Assembly: GCF_000227115.2 (NCBI RefSeq) | Contig: NC_016486.1 | Coordinates: forward strand, 868,001-932,000 | Direction: 5' to 3' | Length of the DNA stretch: 64,000 nucleotides | From: Naumovozyma dairenensis CBS 421 | Lineage: Eukaryota > Ascomycota > Saccharomycetes > Saccharomycetales > Saccharomycetaceae | Shown here: in pieces, positions 54,406-63,463 of the stretch | Layout of the letters: every line of letters starts with the position of its first letter | Numbering within the stretch: position 1 is the first letter of the stretch | Notes under the pieces: generated by a model | What the model was told of the DNA's origin: nothing | Seen by the model: the letters and a program-made list of their open reading frames with translations, nothing else | Databases searched by the model: none | Translations under genes and position numbers: made by a program

Positions 54406-54993
54406 ATGGTTTATCAAGGATTTGGGCTCGAAGAACTTGCACCACCATCTCATCATAACAAGTCTTTTAAAGATTTAACGCCTGATGAACAGGGAGAAAG
54501 AGGTGCTCAAATGATGGTAAATTTTATGACTTCATGTCCTGGAAAATCAATCATAAGTGGTGTTACAGGGTTTGCCCTAGGTGGTGTTCTTGGTCTATTT
54601 ATGGCATCCATGGCCTACGACACACCTTTACATACTCCGCTGGCAGGAGGCGTAACCGCTAATGTACAACAAATGGCTGATCTCCCTTTGAAACAACAAG
54701 TTAAATTACAGTTTGCTGATATGGGGAAGAGATCCTATTCTAGTGCGAAGAATTTTGGTTATATTGGTATGATTTATGCTGGAGTAGAATGTGTAGTTGA
54801 ATCTTTGAGAGCTAAGAATGATATATATAACGGGGTTACTGCAGGTTGTATAACAGGTGGTGGGTTGGCTTATAAAAGTGGTCCACAAGCTGCATTGATG
54901 GGATGTGGTGGTTTTGCTCTATTTTCAGCAGCCATCGATATGTATATGAAAAGTGAAGATGGTAGGCCGCCAGCAAATGATTTCAAAGGATAA
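54406..54993 (+). CDS. TIM22: Tim22, channel of the inner-membrane carrier translocase
   Basis: Tim22 forms the core of the TIM22 complex, which inserts carrier proteins into the mitochondrial inner membrane. The 195-residue product (207 in S. cerevisiae) has the family block MTSCPGKSIISGVTGFALGG, with the first transmembrane segment. It is followed by SSAKNFGYIGMIYAGVEC, then YNGVTAG and GPQAALMGCGGFA, giving four hydrophobic segments. The conserved Cys pair in MTSCPG and GVECV can form the known intramolecular disulphide. It ends EDGRPPANDFKG. It matches YDL217C, and it is convergent with the importin-alpha paralog. Confidence 0.98.
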   Translation: MVYQGFGLEELAPPSHHNKSFKDLTPDEQGERGAQMMVNFMTSCPGKSIISGVTGFALGGVLGLFMASMAYDTPLHTPLAGGVTANVQQMADLPLKQQVKLQFADMGKRSYSSAKNFGYIGMIYAGVECVVESLRAKNDIYNGVTAGCITGGGLAYKSGPQAALMGCGGFALFSAAIDMYMKSEDGRPPANDFKG

Positions 54994-55188
54994 AAATAAT
55001 ACATTCCAGGAACCCAGTGAAATGGCATCGTAATAAAAGATTGAGATGCATAAATGAAACTATATAAATATTCATAAAAAATGTAAATAAAAGAAAAAGG
55101 ATAGTAAATAGCAATGGGATATTATTACCGATATGTTTCTATTTTGTATTCAAAGATTATGACAGAACAGAGTAAAACTCAAACGTGG

Positions 55189-56811
55189 CTAGAGTTCTTC
55201 CAAGAAATTGTTACTGAAGTATTTCTCAATCAAATTCACAGCTCTTGTAGATATTTCTTCGTTGTCACTTTGGGAACAGTTGAACAAAGCTGATATTGTT
55301 TTAGGGTCGGTTATTAGTTCACTAATTAAGCTCATAGGAAGGCCATTTGTCATTCTAGATGAATTGATAATATCTAGTATATTCTTTAATGTAACTAATA
55401 TGATTCGAACATCTTCATTATTAGCAATTTCAAGGAATTGGCAAAGAGATTTAATGCAATTATTTGAAATTAAATAAGAAACCAGTGATGAGTCTGCTAT
55501 ATTTGTTATATTGGACAGTATAAAGCATACTTCAGTTTTTGTTTTATACGGAGCAGATGATAGTATTTTAGTGAATTCTGGTACTAAATCTTCTAGGATG
55601 ATAGCCATAGTATGTGCTTCATTGTCTTCAGTGATATCAGCAATAAACGAACAGAGCTCTTTCTCAATCAATCTATGTACATTCCTTTGATTTAGAAGGG
55701 ATTTAATAATTAATAAAAATCCCTCACTTATTAAGAGATCACCTATTGAATTCGAGTTTGAACAGAATCTTCTTAAACAATACAAAATCGGTAATTGAAA
55801 GGTGACTTTAGTTGAAACCGTCAACAGTTTCAACAACCTCTTGATACAATGATTTTGAAAGGTAGCTGTTTTGATTAGACCATCTACATTTAATAAATAT
55901 GACAAAGTCCAGCATGCATCTTCAATTATATCTAGTTCTGAACAATCTATTAGGTCAACTAATATTGGCAAAATCAATTCTACCGCTCTCATAGGGACTT
56001 TTACATTTTTTATATTGCAAAAAATCTTGCAAAGTGCACACACAGCAATTTGTATTAATGATATATCGTCATTTTGAAATACCTTCAGAATGTTAAGGAT
56101 TCTTGCCTCATTAACCAAAATATAACTCCGTATTGAGGGAACATCGGTACATATGTTGCCTATAATCATAAAGGCTTGCTTTTGAATATTAACATTAGAT
56201 TGGAGTACTAAATCTAATAAATTTGGCATGATACTTGCTTCTGCCAGTGCCTGAGTTTGTTCGATTGTTCCCGTTGTGATTTTCATACATATGGTCGAAG
56301 CTTCTAATTGAAGCATATCAGAGTTGCTGATATCTAAGAAATTGATTAATCTCGGAATAATACCAGTATCAATTATTGCTTGAATAGTCTGGTTTCTTTT
56401 TTTTGATATTAGTTTCCTAATACCTATAAGGCCTTCCAATTGGAGTTGCAAATCATTGGAATGAATCTTCTCCACATATAACGGCAAAACCTCTTCGAGC
56501 TGGTTCGTCATTACAGTTTCCAAGATAATTGACTGTTCCTGAGAAAGAGAATAATCTGTATCAGAATCTGATTCAGGTTCAGACATATTTGGTACATATG
56601 CCCTCTTTTGTGCTATCAATTCATCTCTTTTACGTTTTCTTAATTCTACTTGATGCTTAACATTTCTTTTCTTCAATTCATGGGAAGTGAACCTATCTTT
56701 ATCCTTAAATGAAGTCTTCCTATACTCAGGAATGAATTTGGTATAATTGTTATTAGTAGACATAAATTTGGGTTTATTGTGGTTTTGTAGGGGACAGACA
56801 CCTAATGCCAT
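55189..56811 (-). CDS. divergent importin-alpha (Srp1) paralog with degenerate NLS pockets
   Basis: The 540-residue protein is clearly related to karyopherin-alpha Srp1 (542 residues). It has an N-terminal importin-beta-binding domain (about 25-72: KFIPEYRKTSFKDKDRF, HQVELRKRKRDE) followed by about ten armadillo repeats. The IBB is well kept. The residues that hold a nuclear localisation signal are not: platform Trp positions of ARM2, 3, 4, 7 and 8 are Thr173, Met215, Cys258, Ser388 and Phe430, and the ARM6 Arg is Tyr344. Only ARM5 Trp301 remains. Several partner Asn are changed (Lys177, Lys262, Arg348, Asp392). The acidic C-terminal tail is absent. The position beside TIM22 suggests a retained genome-duplication copy of SRP1 (YNL189W). 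A second in-frame ATG at 56763 is an alternative start that fits Srp1 length better, although the first ATG has the better context (A at -3, G at +4). Confidence 0.92.
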   Translation of the reverse strand: MALGVCPLQNHNKPKFMSTNNNYTKFIPEYRKTSFKDKDRFTSHELKKRNVKHQVELRKRKRDELIAQKRAYVPNMSEPESDSDTDYSLSQEQSIILETVMTNQLEEVLPLYVEKIHSNDLQLQLEGLIGIRKLISKKRNQTIQAIIDTGIIPRLINFLDISNSDMLQLEASTICMKITTGTIEQTQALAEASIMPNLLDLVLQSNVNIQKQAFMIIGNICTDVPSIRSYILVNEARILNILKVFQNDDISLIQIAVCALCKIFCNIKNVKVPMRAVELILPILVDLIDCSELDIIEDACWTLSYLLNVDGLIKTATFQNHCIKRLLKLLTVSTKVTFQLPILYCLRRFCSNSNSIGDLLISEGFLLIIKSLLNQRNVHRLIEKELCSFIADITEDNEAHTMAIILEDLVPEFTKILSSAPYKTKTEVCFILSNITNIADSSLVSYLISNNCIKSLCQFLEIANNEDVRIILVTLKNILDIINSSRMTNGLPMSLISELITDPKTISALFNCSQSDNEEISTRAVNLIEKYFSNNFLEEL

Positions 56812-57391
56812 GGTTTATCAAGTTACCATTGATAATGTTGGAAGTAGGTTTATATTTGTTGCATTGTTAAATCAACCATTATACTTTTATTGAGATAATA
56901 TTGATGACCCAGCAACCTTGGTTAGGCTTCAGCCATTTCCTTTCTTCTCGATGACTATTTACATCTATAAATAAAAAGCATATCCCCTTTTTGGTATAGT
57001 TGAGGGTTTTTTTGAATTTGCAAGCCCTATGTAAGGTAATTTATTAAAAACATTAGAGGGCCCGTAAAGAGTATGCAACCCGCATCATAGTGATAATTGA
57101 AACTGACAGGTGTGGGGGGATAATGCCTTTTTAAAATAACTAATTATTAGCACAATTGTTTGAATTATATGTACTTCGCCTTATCAGAATATGGATACAC
57201 AATAAATACTTTATACGGGGTAATATTATACAAATAACCTGTGGTAGGTCGCGTTGTTAGCGCTGGATTAGGGGTAAGGGTACAAAAAAACAGGAACGGT
57301 CAATACCTAACTGTAAAAAAATAAAATTTCTACTTAACTAAAATAATATAGGGCAAATATCAAGCTTAAAAAAAAACCGAAAAGATTGAAC
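56812..57391 (-). promoter_or_regulatory. upstream region of the importin-alpha paralog
   Basis: AT-rich and without a supported gene. It holds scattered homopolymer runs. No specific factor site was recognised. Confidence 0.35.
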
Positions 57392-57700
57392 TCATTTGAA
57401 AAAATTTGGCCCGTCAGCAGTAAAATTCAAGATAGGCAATAATATATAGAATGTAAAAAAAAATAATAGAAGACTGAGAGTAAAATCAAACGCCAAAATC
57501 AGTTTATTGTTAGGGAAATTGGAATATAAAATCTTTATCAGAAGTAGGCTTTCCATCGTCTCGTCTGCAAGATTATGACGGTTTTGCCCGTAATATCTTC
57601 CCGTAGTTGCAAAGCTTCTCTCACTATTAACAGAGGTTACACCAAGTGGTAGAAATATCTTCATGATGACAGGTTATAGGTCATAGTTCCAGATTTTTTA
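57392..57700 (-). pseudogene. relic of a hAT-family transposase (C-terminal dimerisation domain)
   Basis: Reading the minus strand, PVIMKIFLPLGVTSVNSERSF, then TTGRYYGQNRHNL and ADETMESLLLIK, match the hAT C-terminal dimerisation signature. That signature is a Pro-rich start, then TS..SER.FS, then R..L..E....L..K. The ORF of 90 codons starts at 57664, but similarity continues upstream to 57673, where an in-frame TAA (57674-57676) interrupts it. A further stop lies a few codons before. No DDE catalytic region or terminal repeats are visible, so this is a decayed fragment. hAT elements of the Rover and Roamer groups are known in Saccharomycetaceae. Domesticated relatives are Vid22 and, in Kluyveromyces, Kat1. 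Confidence 0.7.
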
Positions 57701-58463
57701 CGTTACTGCTGTAGACAACTCACTCCAGTCCACTGTATCTACACTGTGTCACAGTATATTTTACAATTTCGACTTATCATTAAAAAGGTTATGTAAGGTA
57801 GGTATAATAATAATAAATTTAAGATAAACAAACTCTGTAAAATTTTATAGTATTTTTTTGGCGACTAATATGGAAGGGTTAACGAATTTGAAACCCCCGT
57901 TAAATTTGAAAAAATAGCTACGGCTATTTGTTGACCATTTCGGCGCGTAACAACGCTAATGGTAGGGGAATATAATATCTAAATCAAATAGTTCTCCTCG
58001 AGAGCAGTTCTTTGGTTTTTTTTCTTAATTAGTTTTAAATAACTCCTTTCTTTTGGAAGTCATAAAGCATCTTTTTTTTACCTGAATTAAATCTTAAACC
58101 TAATTTATTCAATTAAATTAACTGTGTTAATTGTCTGTCTGATACCTCAAAATTTAATATTTTTCACCCGAGTGACCCGTTGCGTCTGTATAACATAATG
58201 ATGCTCGGCGACAGTAAACTTGAGAATTAATTATTAAAAAGTATTAAAACTATTAGAAACATTCTTGAAGTAAATACAATACTCAATATATAATATCGAA
58301 CGATCCTAGAGGACCATCGATTATTCTATTAGATATGATTGAGTTCACTGAAATAAACCTAACAGATATAAAATGCAAAAAAATCGATAAGGAATTGTCC
58401 ATGTCATGAATTGGTCATAAGCGTCATGTTTTTACTCCATGTCAGTAAATATTACTGATATCA
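57701..58463. other. gene-free region between hAT relic and cell-surface gene
   Basis: No supported gene. It contains a 13-base palindromic element, ACTGTGTCACAGT, at 57743-57755 and a segment at 58329-58366 resembling 25014-25051. TGTT...AACA ends at about 58125 and 58364 could mark a short LTR relic, but there is no target duplication. It may also contain other remains of the hAT element. Confidence 0.4.
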
Positions 58464-59129
58464 TTACATTACGTAATTTAATAACCATGTTGCCATCAGG
58501 ATCAGAAGCGTAATTGATTTTTGAGGACCAAATTTGATTACACCAGCACCATTTTTCTGTGCTCCGCTAGTTGAGTTATTATGGGAATTAATACGCCCAT
58601 GGGAAGTACTACCGAGAGCAAGACCCGCAGCAGCACCAGCCCCAGCCCCGGCAACGGCACCATTGTTGTTGTTGGAACTTGAGCTACCCCTAGAGCCAGT
58701 GTTACTACTAGATCCCGCTGAACCACCTCTATTACCAGTGTTACTTGTGGATCCAGTATTCCCTTTAGAACCGGTGTTACCACTGCTACCTCCATTGACT
58801 AAAGTTTCACCACTGTATACACTAGATGAATCACTACCCCCTTTACTGCTACCGCCTTTGCTACTACCGCTTGAAGAACTACCACTGGAAGCACGACCAC
58901 CGGAAGAGCGACCACCACTAGAACCTCTCTTCATTTGAAAGTCCATGTCTTCCAATATTAAAGGATGCCTATTAGGATGATGATCTGGTGATAAAATACG
59001 CGGTAGACGTTCATGAGATGGGATAAGTCTCGTATTTTCCTCATTACCAGTATTGGCTACCGAAGTTTCAGAAGTTGCAAAGTATGCAATTGTTGTCAGA
59101 AATAAAATTGTTGTTTTAATGATCTTCAT
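58464..59129 (-). CDS. Ser/Gly-rich secreted, possibly GPI-anchored cell-surface protein
   Basis: I do not recognise a named family. The 221-residue product has a signal peptide (about 1-20, MKIIKTTILFLTTIAYFATS). A short polar segment comes next, with ILSPDHHPNRHPLILEDMDFQMKR and a possible basic processing site (KR). A long Ser/Gly/Asn low-complexity section follows, then an Ala/Gly stretch (AGAGAGAAAGLALG). The hydrophobic C-terminus, ITLLILMATWLLNYVM, is preceded by small residues (NGAG). The layout suggests a GPI-anchored wall protein, or a type I membrane protein. It sits one gene from the SRP1 paralog, where S. cerevisiae has YNL190W, also a small cell-wall protein. Orthology cannot be shown by sequence. 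Confidence 0.72.
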   Translation of the reverse strand: MKIIKTTILFLTTIAYFATSETSVANTGNEENTRLIPSHERLPRILSPDHHPNRHPLILEDMDFQMKRGSSGGRSSGGRASSGSSSSGSSKGGSSKGGSDSSSVYSGETLVNGGSSGNTGSKGNTGSTSNTGNRGGSAGSSSNTGSRGSSSSNNNNGAVAGAGAGAAAGLALGSTSHGRINSHNNSTSGAQKNGAGVIKFGPQKSITLLILMATWLLNYVM

Positions 59130-60497
59130 TTGTGTTTGTATTTTTATTTTATTAGGTGTTTGATATTAAAGTATATGCGCTGATGCTTTGAATGCTATAT
59201 TGTTAGAATGACTGGTGTGAATGATAAAATGACTTTTCAATGAAAACCTATTCTGGCTTATATATGTTTCTAGAATAATATGCTTTTAAAAAATATGAGG
59301 CTGTTTTGCGTTATTTTTTTACAGTAGTAATCCTGTGATAACCGAACTAAAATGATTCAATGAAGATGAAAACTTACTTTGCCTCACTAGTTAATCATAC
59401 TCAACTGTTTTGGATATCAAAGCCTTGATCTTGTTGTCATCTTGGCGCTAAAGTTTCACTTCGATGAAAAAAAATCCAAAAAGAGGTCTTCAAGAAAAAA
59501 AGAGATGTGACAGTCACTAGGTACTACGATCTTTTCTTGGTGATTTGATGGAAAAAGCGACATATTTGGTATGCCACGCCCAGCTGTCACTGTATCTCTG
59601 AGGTCCTGGAGTGGTCAATTTTAAAAATAGCCGCATTTATCCCCCCCGAGTCCGTTTACTATATTGTCTGTAAATAAGTACATCAACATACGTACTCAGC
59701 CTCAAAAGTGGGGGGGGGGGGAAGGGAAGGAGGGTTGGCCACTGTCAAAATAAAGGACAAAACTACTCATACAATATATCAAATATATTTAGACGCCTCG
59801 TTGCTCTGCCCAGTAAGGGCCTCCAACGCAGTTGATTCTTTGCACTTTGATAGTTTCATGTCCCTTAATTTCATTGTATACCACAAATTAAGGGACATAG
59901 TGAAGATAAATACCGTTCACAAACATTGGGAATTCTACTTACTAAAGCGTATTGCTGTCCAGGAGTCCGTCATACTCTAAGTTTATTTGACATCCCTAAT
60001 GAAAGTCCTGCGGTCAGTAAGTTTTAGTAAAACTTATTAATCATAAAGTGCTGAATCGTATAAGCTACACACCTCACTCCCACTTACAAACTAATTATAT
60101 ATGCTTGTTAAAAGAGAAGGCACCACAACAACAAATAAGAGGGGTATGATAGCAAGACAAGCAGATATTGATGATAAAAAATAGTATAGGAATAAGATCA
60201 TTAAAATAAATAAAAAAGAGGTAATTATAGATAGATAAAAATAAAGTAGTAAACTGTAAATAAAATAGAATTTCTTTAAAAAGAAAAACACATAAGAATG
60301 TAAGTAAAGAGGTAAGTGTGTAAGTATAAAGAAATTAGGTATTAGAGGAAGGCAAAAAGAATTAGATTTGAGTATATTGATTGTGCCGTATGCAATTAAT
60401 TAATTAATAGGACGAAGAAAAGAACAGCTAAGTTAAAGAAAGCCCTTTATTGATACCCTGGTTTCCCGTGTAAAAATAAGTGAGTGAGTTCATCCAT
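59130..60497. other. long intergenic region with inverted repeat and G/C runs
   Basis: This 1.37-kb gap holds the promoter of the cell-surface gene and the 3' end of the MARVEL gene. It contains a C7 run (59641-59647), a G12 run (59710-59721) and a perfect 14-bp inverted repeat at 59858-59898. The open frames at 59708-59980 and 60091-60291 are not convincing genes. Confidence 0.5.
59858..59898. other. perfect 14-bp inverted repeat with 13-base spacer
   Basis: ATGTCCCTTAATTT at 59858-59871 is the exact reverse complement of AAATTAAGGGACAT at 59885-59898. Pairing does not extend inward or outward. It could form a stable RNA hairpin or a DNA cruciform, or be the trace of a small inverted-repeat element. 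Confidence 0.85.
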
Positions 60498-61562
60498 CTA
60501 CATATTTGTTCTTGGAGCAGGAACGTATTCTTCTTCAGTACGTACTTGATGTTGAACTTGAGTGCGTGTTGTTGGCTGTGTTGCTTCTGTTTGATATGTG
60601 TGATGTTGTGGTTGTTGTTCAGCAGTACTACCAGTGACAGCACTTCTTGCACCATCATTACCATATTTTTCTTGATCGTAAGCATTAGTAGTTGATTCAC
60701 CTGCAGTAGACATAGTATGTTGATCCGCTGCTGGGACTCCAGTTCCTACAACACCAGGTTCCATATCTACATTATAAGTGTTACCCAATGGTTTATCCAA
60801 TGCCAAACCAGTAAATCTTTGTAATTTAGAACCGATATAACTACCATCTTTCCACAAACCTTGACCGCCAAAGTTTCTAACAATTGGTTTCAAAACGTTT
60901 AACCCCAATAAGATGCATGTAATAACGAAAAGGACGAATGCAAACCCTGCAAAGGCAATTGCAGTCTTTGAAGTGTTACAAGCTCTATGATAATTACTTG
61001 TAGTGTATTCTCCAGTGTAAGGATTATAAGTACCACCACTTTGTTGGAAGCTACTGATAGAACCATAAGCTGGATTATATTGATTTACTCTACTGTTACT
61101 ACAGGAATGTTCACCGACAGTCTTAGCGATAACGATGAATGCACATAACCATAGTAGACAAACGATAGCTTCAGCGATTAGTAAAACACCAGCAAAGACA
61201 AATTGTGGCATTAATAATGTACCTAAAAAGACAGCTAATAAATAGAAGGTAGAAATGACACCGACAGCAAGAGCAAAATTAGTCTTATGGTTACCATGGT
61301 CGTTATAATCATGAATGGCGAATGCTAATAGGGAAAATACTAAGACAGAAGAGGCAAATTCTAAGATTCTCAATGTTGTTAATAAAGCAGGATGTTCAGC
61401 AAATGTTCTTGGACGTGCTGTAGTCATTGTTTGTTTCCCATAACCTTGGTTTCCTGGTTGTTGTTGTTGATTTTGCCCTGTTGTTCCTGTATTTTGATTG
61501 GCATAATACCCTGGCTCACTATACGTGTTGTTAGGATTATTAACTCCTTGATTAGTATTCAT
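60498..61562 (-). CDS. YDL218W-like MARVEL-type four-TM membrane protein
   Basis: The 354-residue protein has an Asn/Gln/Gly-rich N-terminal tail (about 1-55). Four hydrophobic segments follow in a MARVEL-like core: about 64-84 (ILEFASSVLVFSLLAFAIH), 98-120, 122-146 (FVFAGVLLIAEAIVCLLWLCAFIV) and 203-226. The second extracellular loop is enlarged. A long cytosolic C-terminal tail ends EEEYVPAPRTNM. Proteins of this type (Nce102, Fhn1, YDL218W) are plasma-membrane proteins, some in eisosome-marked domains. The position between the TIM22 side and DTD1 and the strand match YDL218W, a protein of unknown function. The family call is moderate. Confidence 0.8.
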   Translation of the reverse strand: MNTNQGVNNPNNTYSEPGYYANQNTGTTGQNQQQQPGNQGYGKQTMTTARPRTFAEHPALLTTLRILEFASSVLVFSLLAFAIHDYNDHGNHKTNFALAVGVISTFYLLAVFLGTLLMPQFVFAGVLLIAEAIVCLLWLCAFIVIAKTVGEHSCSNSRVNQYNPAYGSISSFQQSGGTYNPYTGEYTTSNYHRACNTSKTAIAFAGFAFVLFVITCILLGLNVLKPIVRNFGGQGLWKDGSYIGSKLQRFTGLALDKPLGNTYNVDMEPGVVGTGVPAADQHTMSTAGESTTNAYDQEKYGNDGARSAVTGSTAEQQPQHHTYQTEATQPTTRTQVQHQVRTEEEYVPAPRTNM

Positions 61563-62383
61563 TGTGTATTGCAGACAATATTTTTGTTGTTTTTATTCTT
61601 TCTTGGTTGTTTGGAATGATAGTGTTTGTTATTTTAAATTTTGATCAAAAACTTTCAGATTGTAATTAATTAGACTTTGGTATAGTAAAAAGATGATATG
61701 AAGCACGTTGTGATAAGATAAAACAATAAGATGGAGGATTGGTTCTACATCTTGTCTTTTATATCTGAAAGGGTAGGGAGTTAGGGGAAGTTGCCTTGTA
61801 GAAGGCTAATAGATTTTTACCGAACCCAGGTTCAATAGAAAGGGCGTTTATTAGACAAAGAAGTAGAAAAGAAGGGATAAATTATGTCTTAACTCACAAC
61901 CATACATCTTCAGATATTCAGTATATCTTCAATTTCTACGATCTGGAACAACAAGTAAAAATACGTGCATTTTTGCCTAGTCAGGATTGAAACAAACAGG
62001 TATTGCTACCCTTAAAGGGTCGTGTGTTACCATTTAAAGGGAGGATATTTTGCTTATCAGAATATTCCACGGGACTTTTATCCCCATCTTGGCACCTGCA
62101 TTTCCTCCTCCTATAGCTTCACAAACAAAGGGCCTATTGTTATTGTTAACGATCAACACAATAGAAGTAGACACATGTCATTATATGTCATTAGATTACC
62201 TCAATGTCCAAAGTTCAAAGTTCAAAGTCCAAAGTCCAAAGTCCAGCAGCATTTTTGTCTGATTGGTTACATTCCAGTTGCGTTCCACGGCTACACGTTT
62301 CTACTTCGTAATCCCTCCGTCTATATTGGCATTTGTCTAAACTCCTAAGGATGTCTCCTTATGGCTATGTACGTATGTGTTGC

Positions 62384-62458
62384 ATGTATGTATGTATGTA
62401 TGTATGTATGTATGTATGTATGTATGTATGTATGTATGTATGTATGTATGTATGTATG

Positions 62459-62488
<30 letters not shown>
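62384..62488. repeat. ATGT tetranucleotide microsatellite (about 26 units)
   Basis: An uninterrupted array of ATGT/TATG units about 105 bases long lies between the YDL218W-like gene and DTD1. Confidence 0.97.
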
Positions 62489-62489
<1 letters not shown>

Positions 62490-62724
62490 TGTCCATGAAC
62501 TTTAATCCTTTCCATCCCGGACTCCGACGCCATTGTTCCGGGTTTCTTATAGGAGTTTTTCTCTTTGTGGCCATGGACAATATATAGTAACCGTAACAAA
62601 GGGTTGTTTCCTACCTTATATCTACACCATATATTTACATACAAGCATCATCAGCAAAACATAACAACAACTCCTTTACTTGCGCGGCAGTACACACTAA
62701 GTACATACACCAATCACGATGGAC

Positions 62725-62763
<39 letters not shown>
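62725..62763. repeat. AAGT tetranucleotide microsatellite
   Basis: About ten perfect AAGT/GTAA units are followed at about 62770-62783 by four GATT units. Confidence 0.95.
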
Positions 62764-63007
62764 CCAGTGATTGATTGATTGATTCATTAGTAAACAAAAA
62801 CACTATGCTTATTGGATTGAATAACAAACAGCTAATCCTTCGGCCCTTCCACACTATCTCGGCTCGCAAGTTGCGTTCATTCAAAGTTACTCAGTGTAAA
62901 TAATATATATATTCATGACATCTATAAATCTTTTTGTGTGGCATTACATATCTTTTCTACAACCTCATAAGATATATATAACAACTGAAGGACTCTCTTG
63001 CCCTTCA

Positions 63008-63463
63008 TTAATTCTTACTATCTAAGATGATTGTCACTGGTCCCTCGTTGGTCAACGAACAACTCATCATTGCACCAAATTGACCATCTTTAACTTTGTC
63101 TTGACCTAAATTCGCTCTCAATGAATCAAGAAATTTATCATAAAGTTCTTTTGCTATATGACCCTTTTGAGCCATATGGAAATCAGGTTTCGTACCCTTC
63201 TTAGTCTTTGCATACAGAGTGAATTGTGAAATTGATAAAATTTCACCTTCAACTTGTTTAATATTTTGTTTCCAAAAATTTTCACCTGTAGAATCTTCAA
63301 AAACTCTTAAAGTCAATACTTTATTAGATAACTTGTTTATATCTTCAATGGTATCCTCTGTAGATATACCAACTAATAACATATATCCATGTTTAATGGT
63401 AGAAACTATCTCCTTTTCGACCACTACGGATGCTTGACTGACTTTTTGTAATACAATTCTCAT
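63008..63463 (-). CDS. DTD1: Dtd1, D-aminoacyl-tRNA deacylase
   Basis: Dtd1 hydrolyses D-amino acids wrongly attached to tRNA, such as D-Tyr-tRNA, and so protects translation. The 151-residue product has the full family length. It starts MRIVLQKVSQASVVV, with the active-site SQFTLYAKTKKGTKPDF and the Gly-cis-Pro motif NEGPVTIIL near the C-terminus. It matches YDL219W. The frame is continuous, whereas the S. cerevisiae gene, as I recall it, has a short intron after about 21 codons. A 14-bp palindrome lies about 120 bases upstream. Confidence 0.98.
   Translation of the reverse strand: MRIVLQKVSQASVVVEKEIVSTIKHGYMLLVGISTEDTIEDINKLSNKVLTLRVFEDSTGENFWKQNIKQVEGEILSISQFTLYAKTKKGTKPDFHMAQKGHIAKELYDKFLDSLRANLGQDKVKDGQFGAMMSCSLTNEGPVTIILDSKN

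Larger units (their letters stand above)
61563..63007. other. promoter of the YDL218W-like gene and DTD1 3' region, with microsatellites
   Basis: No gene is supported in 1.4 kb. T-rich core-promoter sequence lies at about 61570-61640. A short CAAAGTT/CAAAGTC repeat lies at 62209-62245, a long ATGT repeat at 62384-62488, an AAGT repeat at 62725-62763 and a GATT repeat just after it. Open frames over the ATGT array (MYVC and THTY repeats) are artefacts. Confidence 0.55.

Noticed and set aside
62333..62644. Open frames encoding Met-Tyr-Val-Cys and Thr-His-Thr-Tyr repeats
   Set aside because: They are translations of the ATGT tetranucleotide array on either strand.
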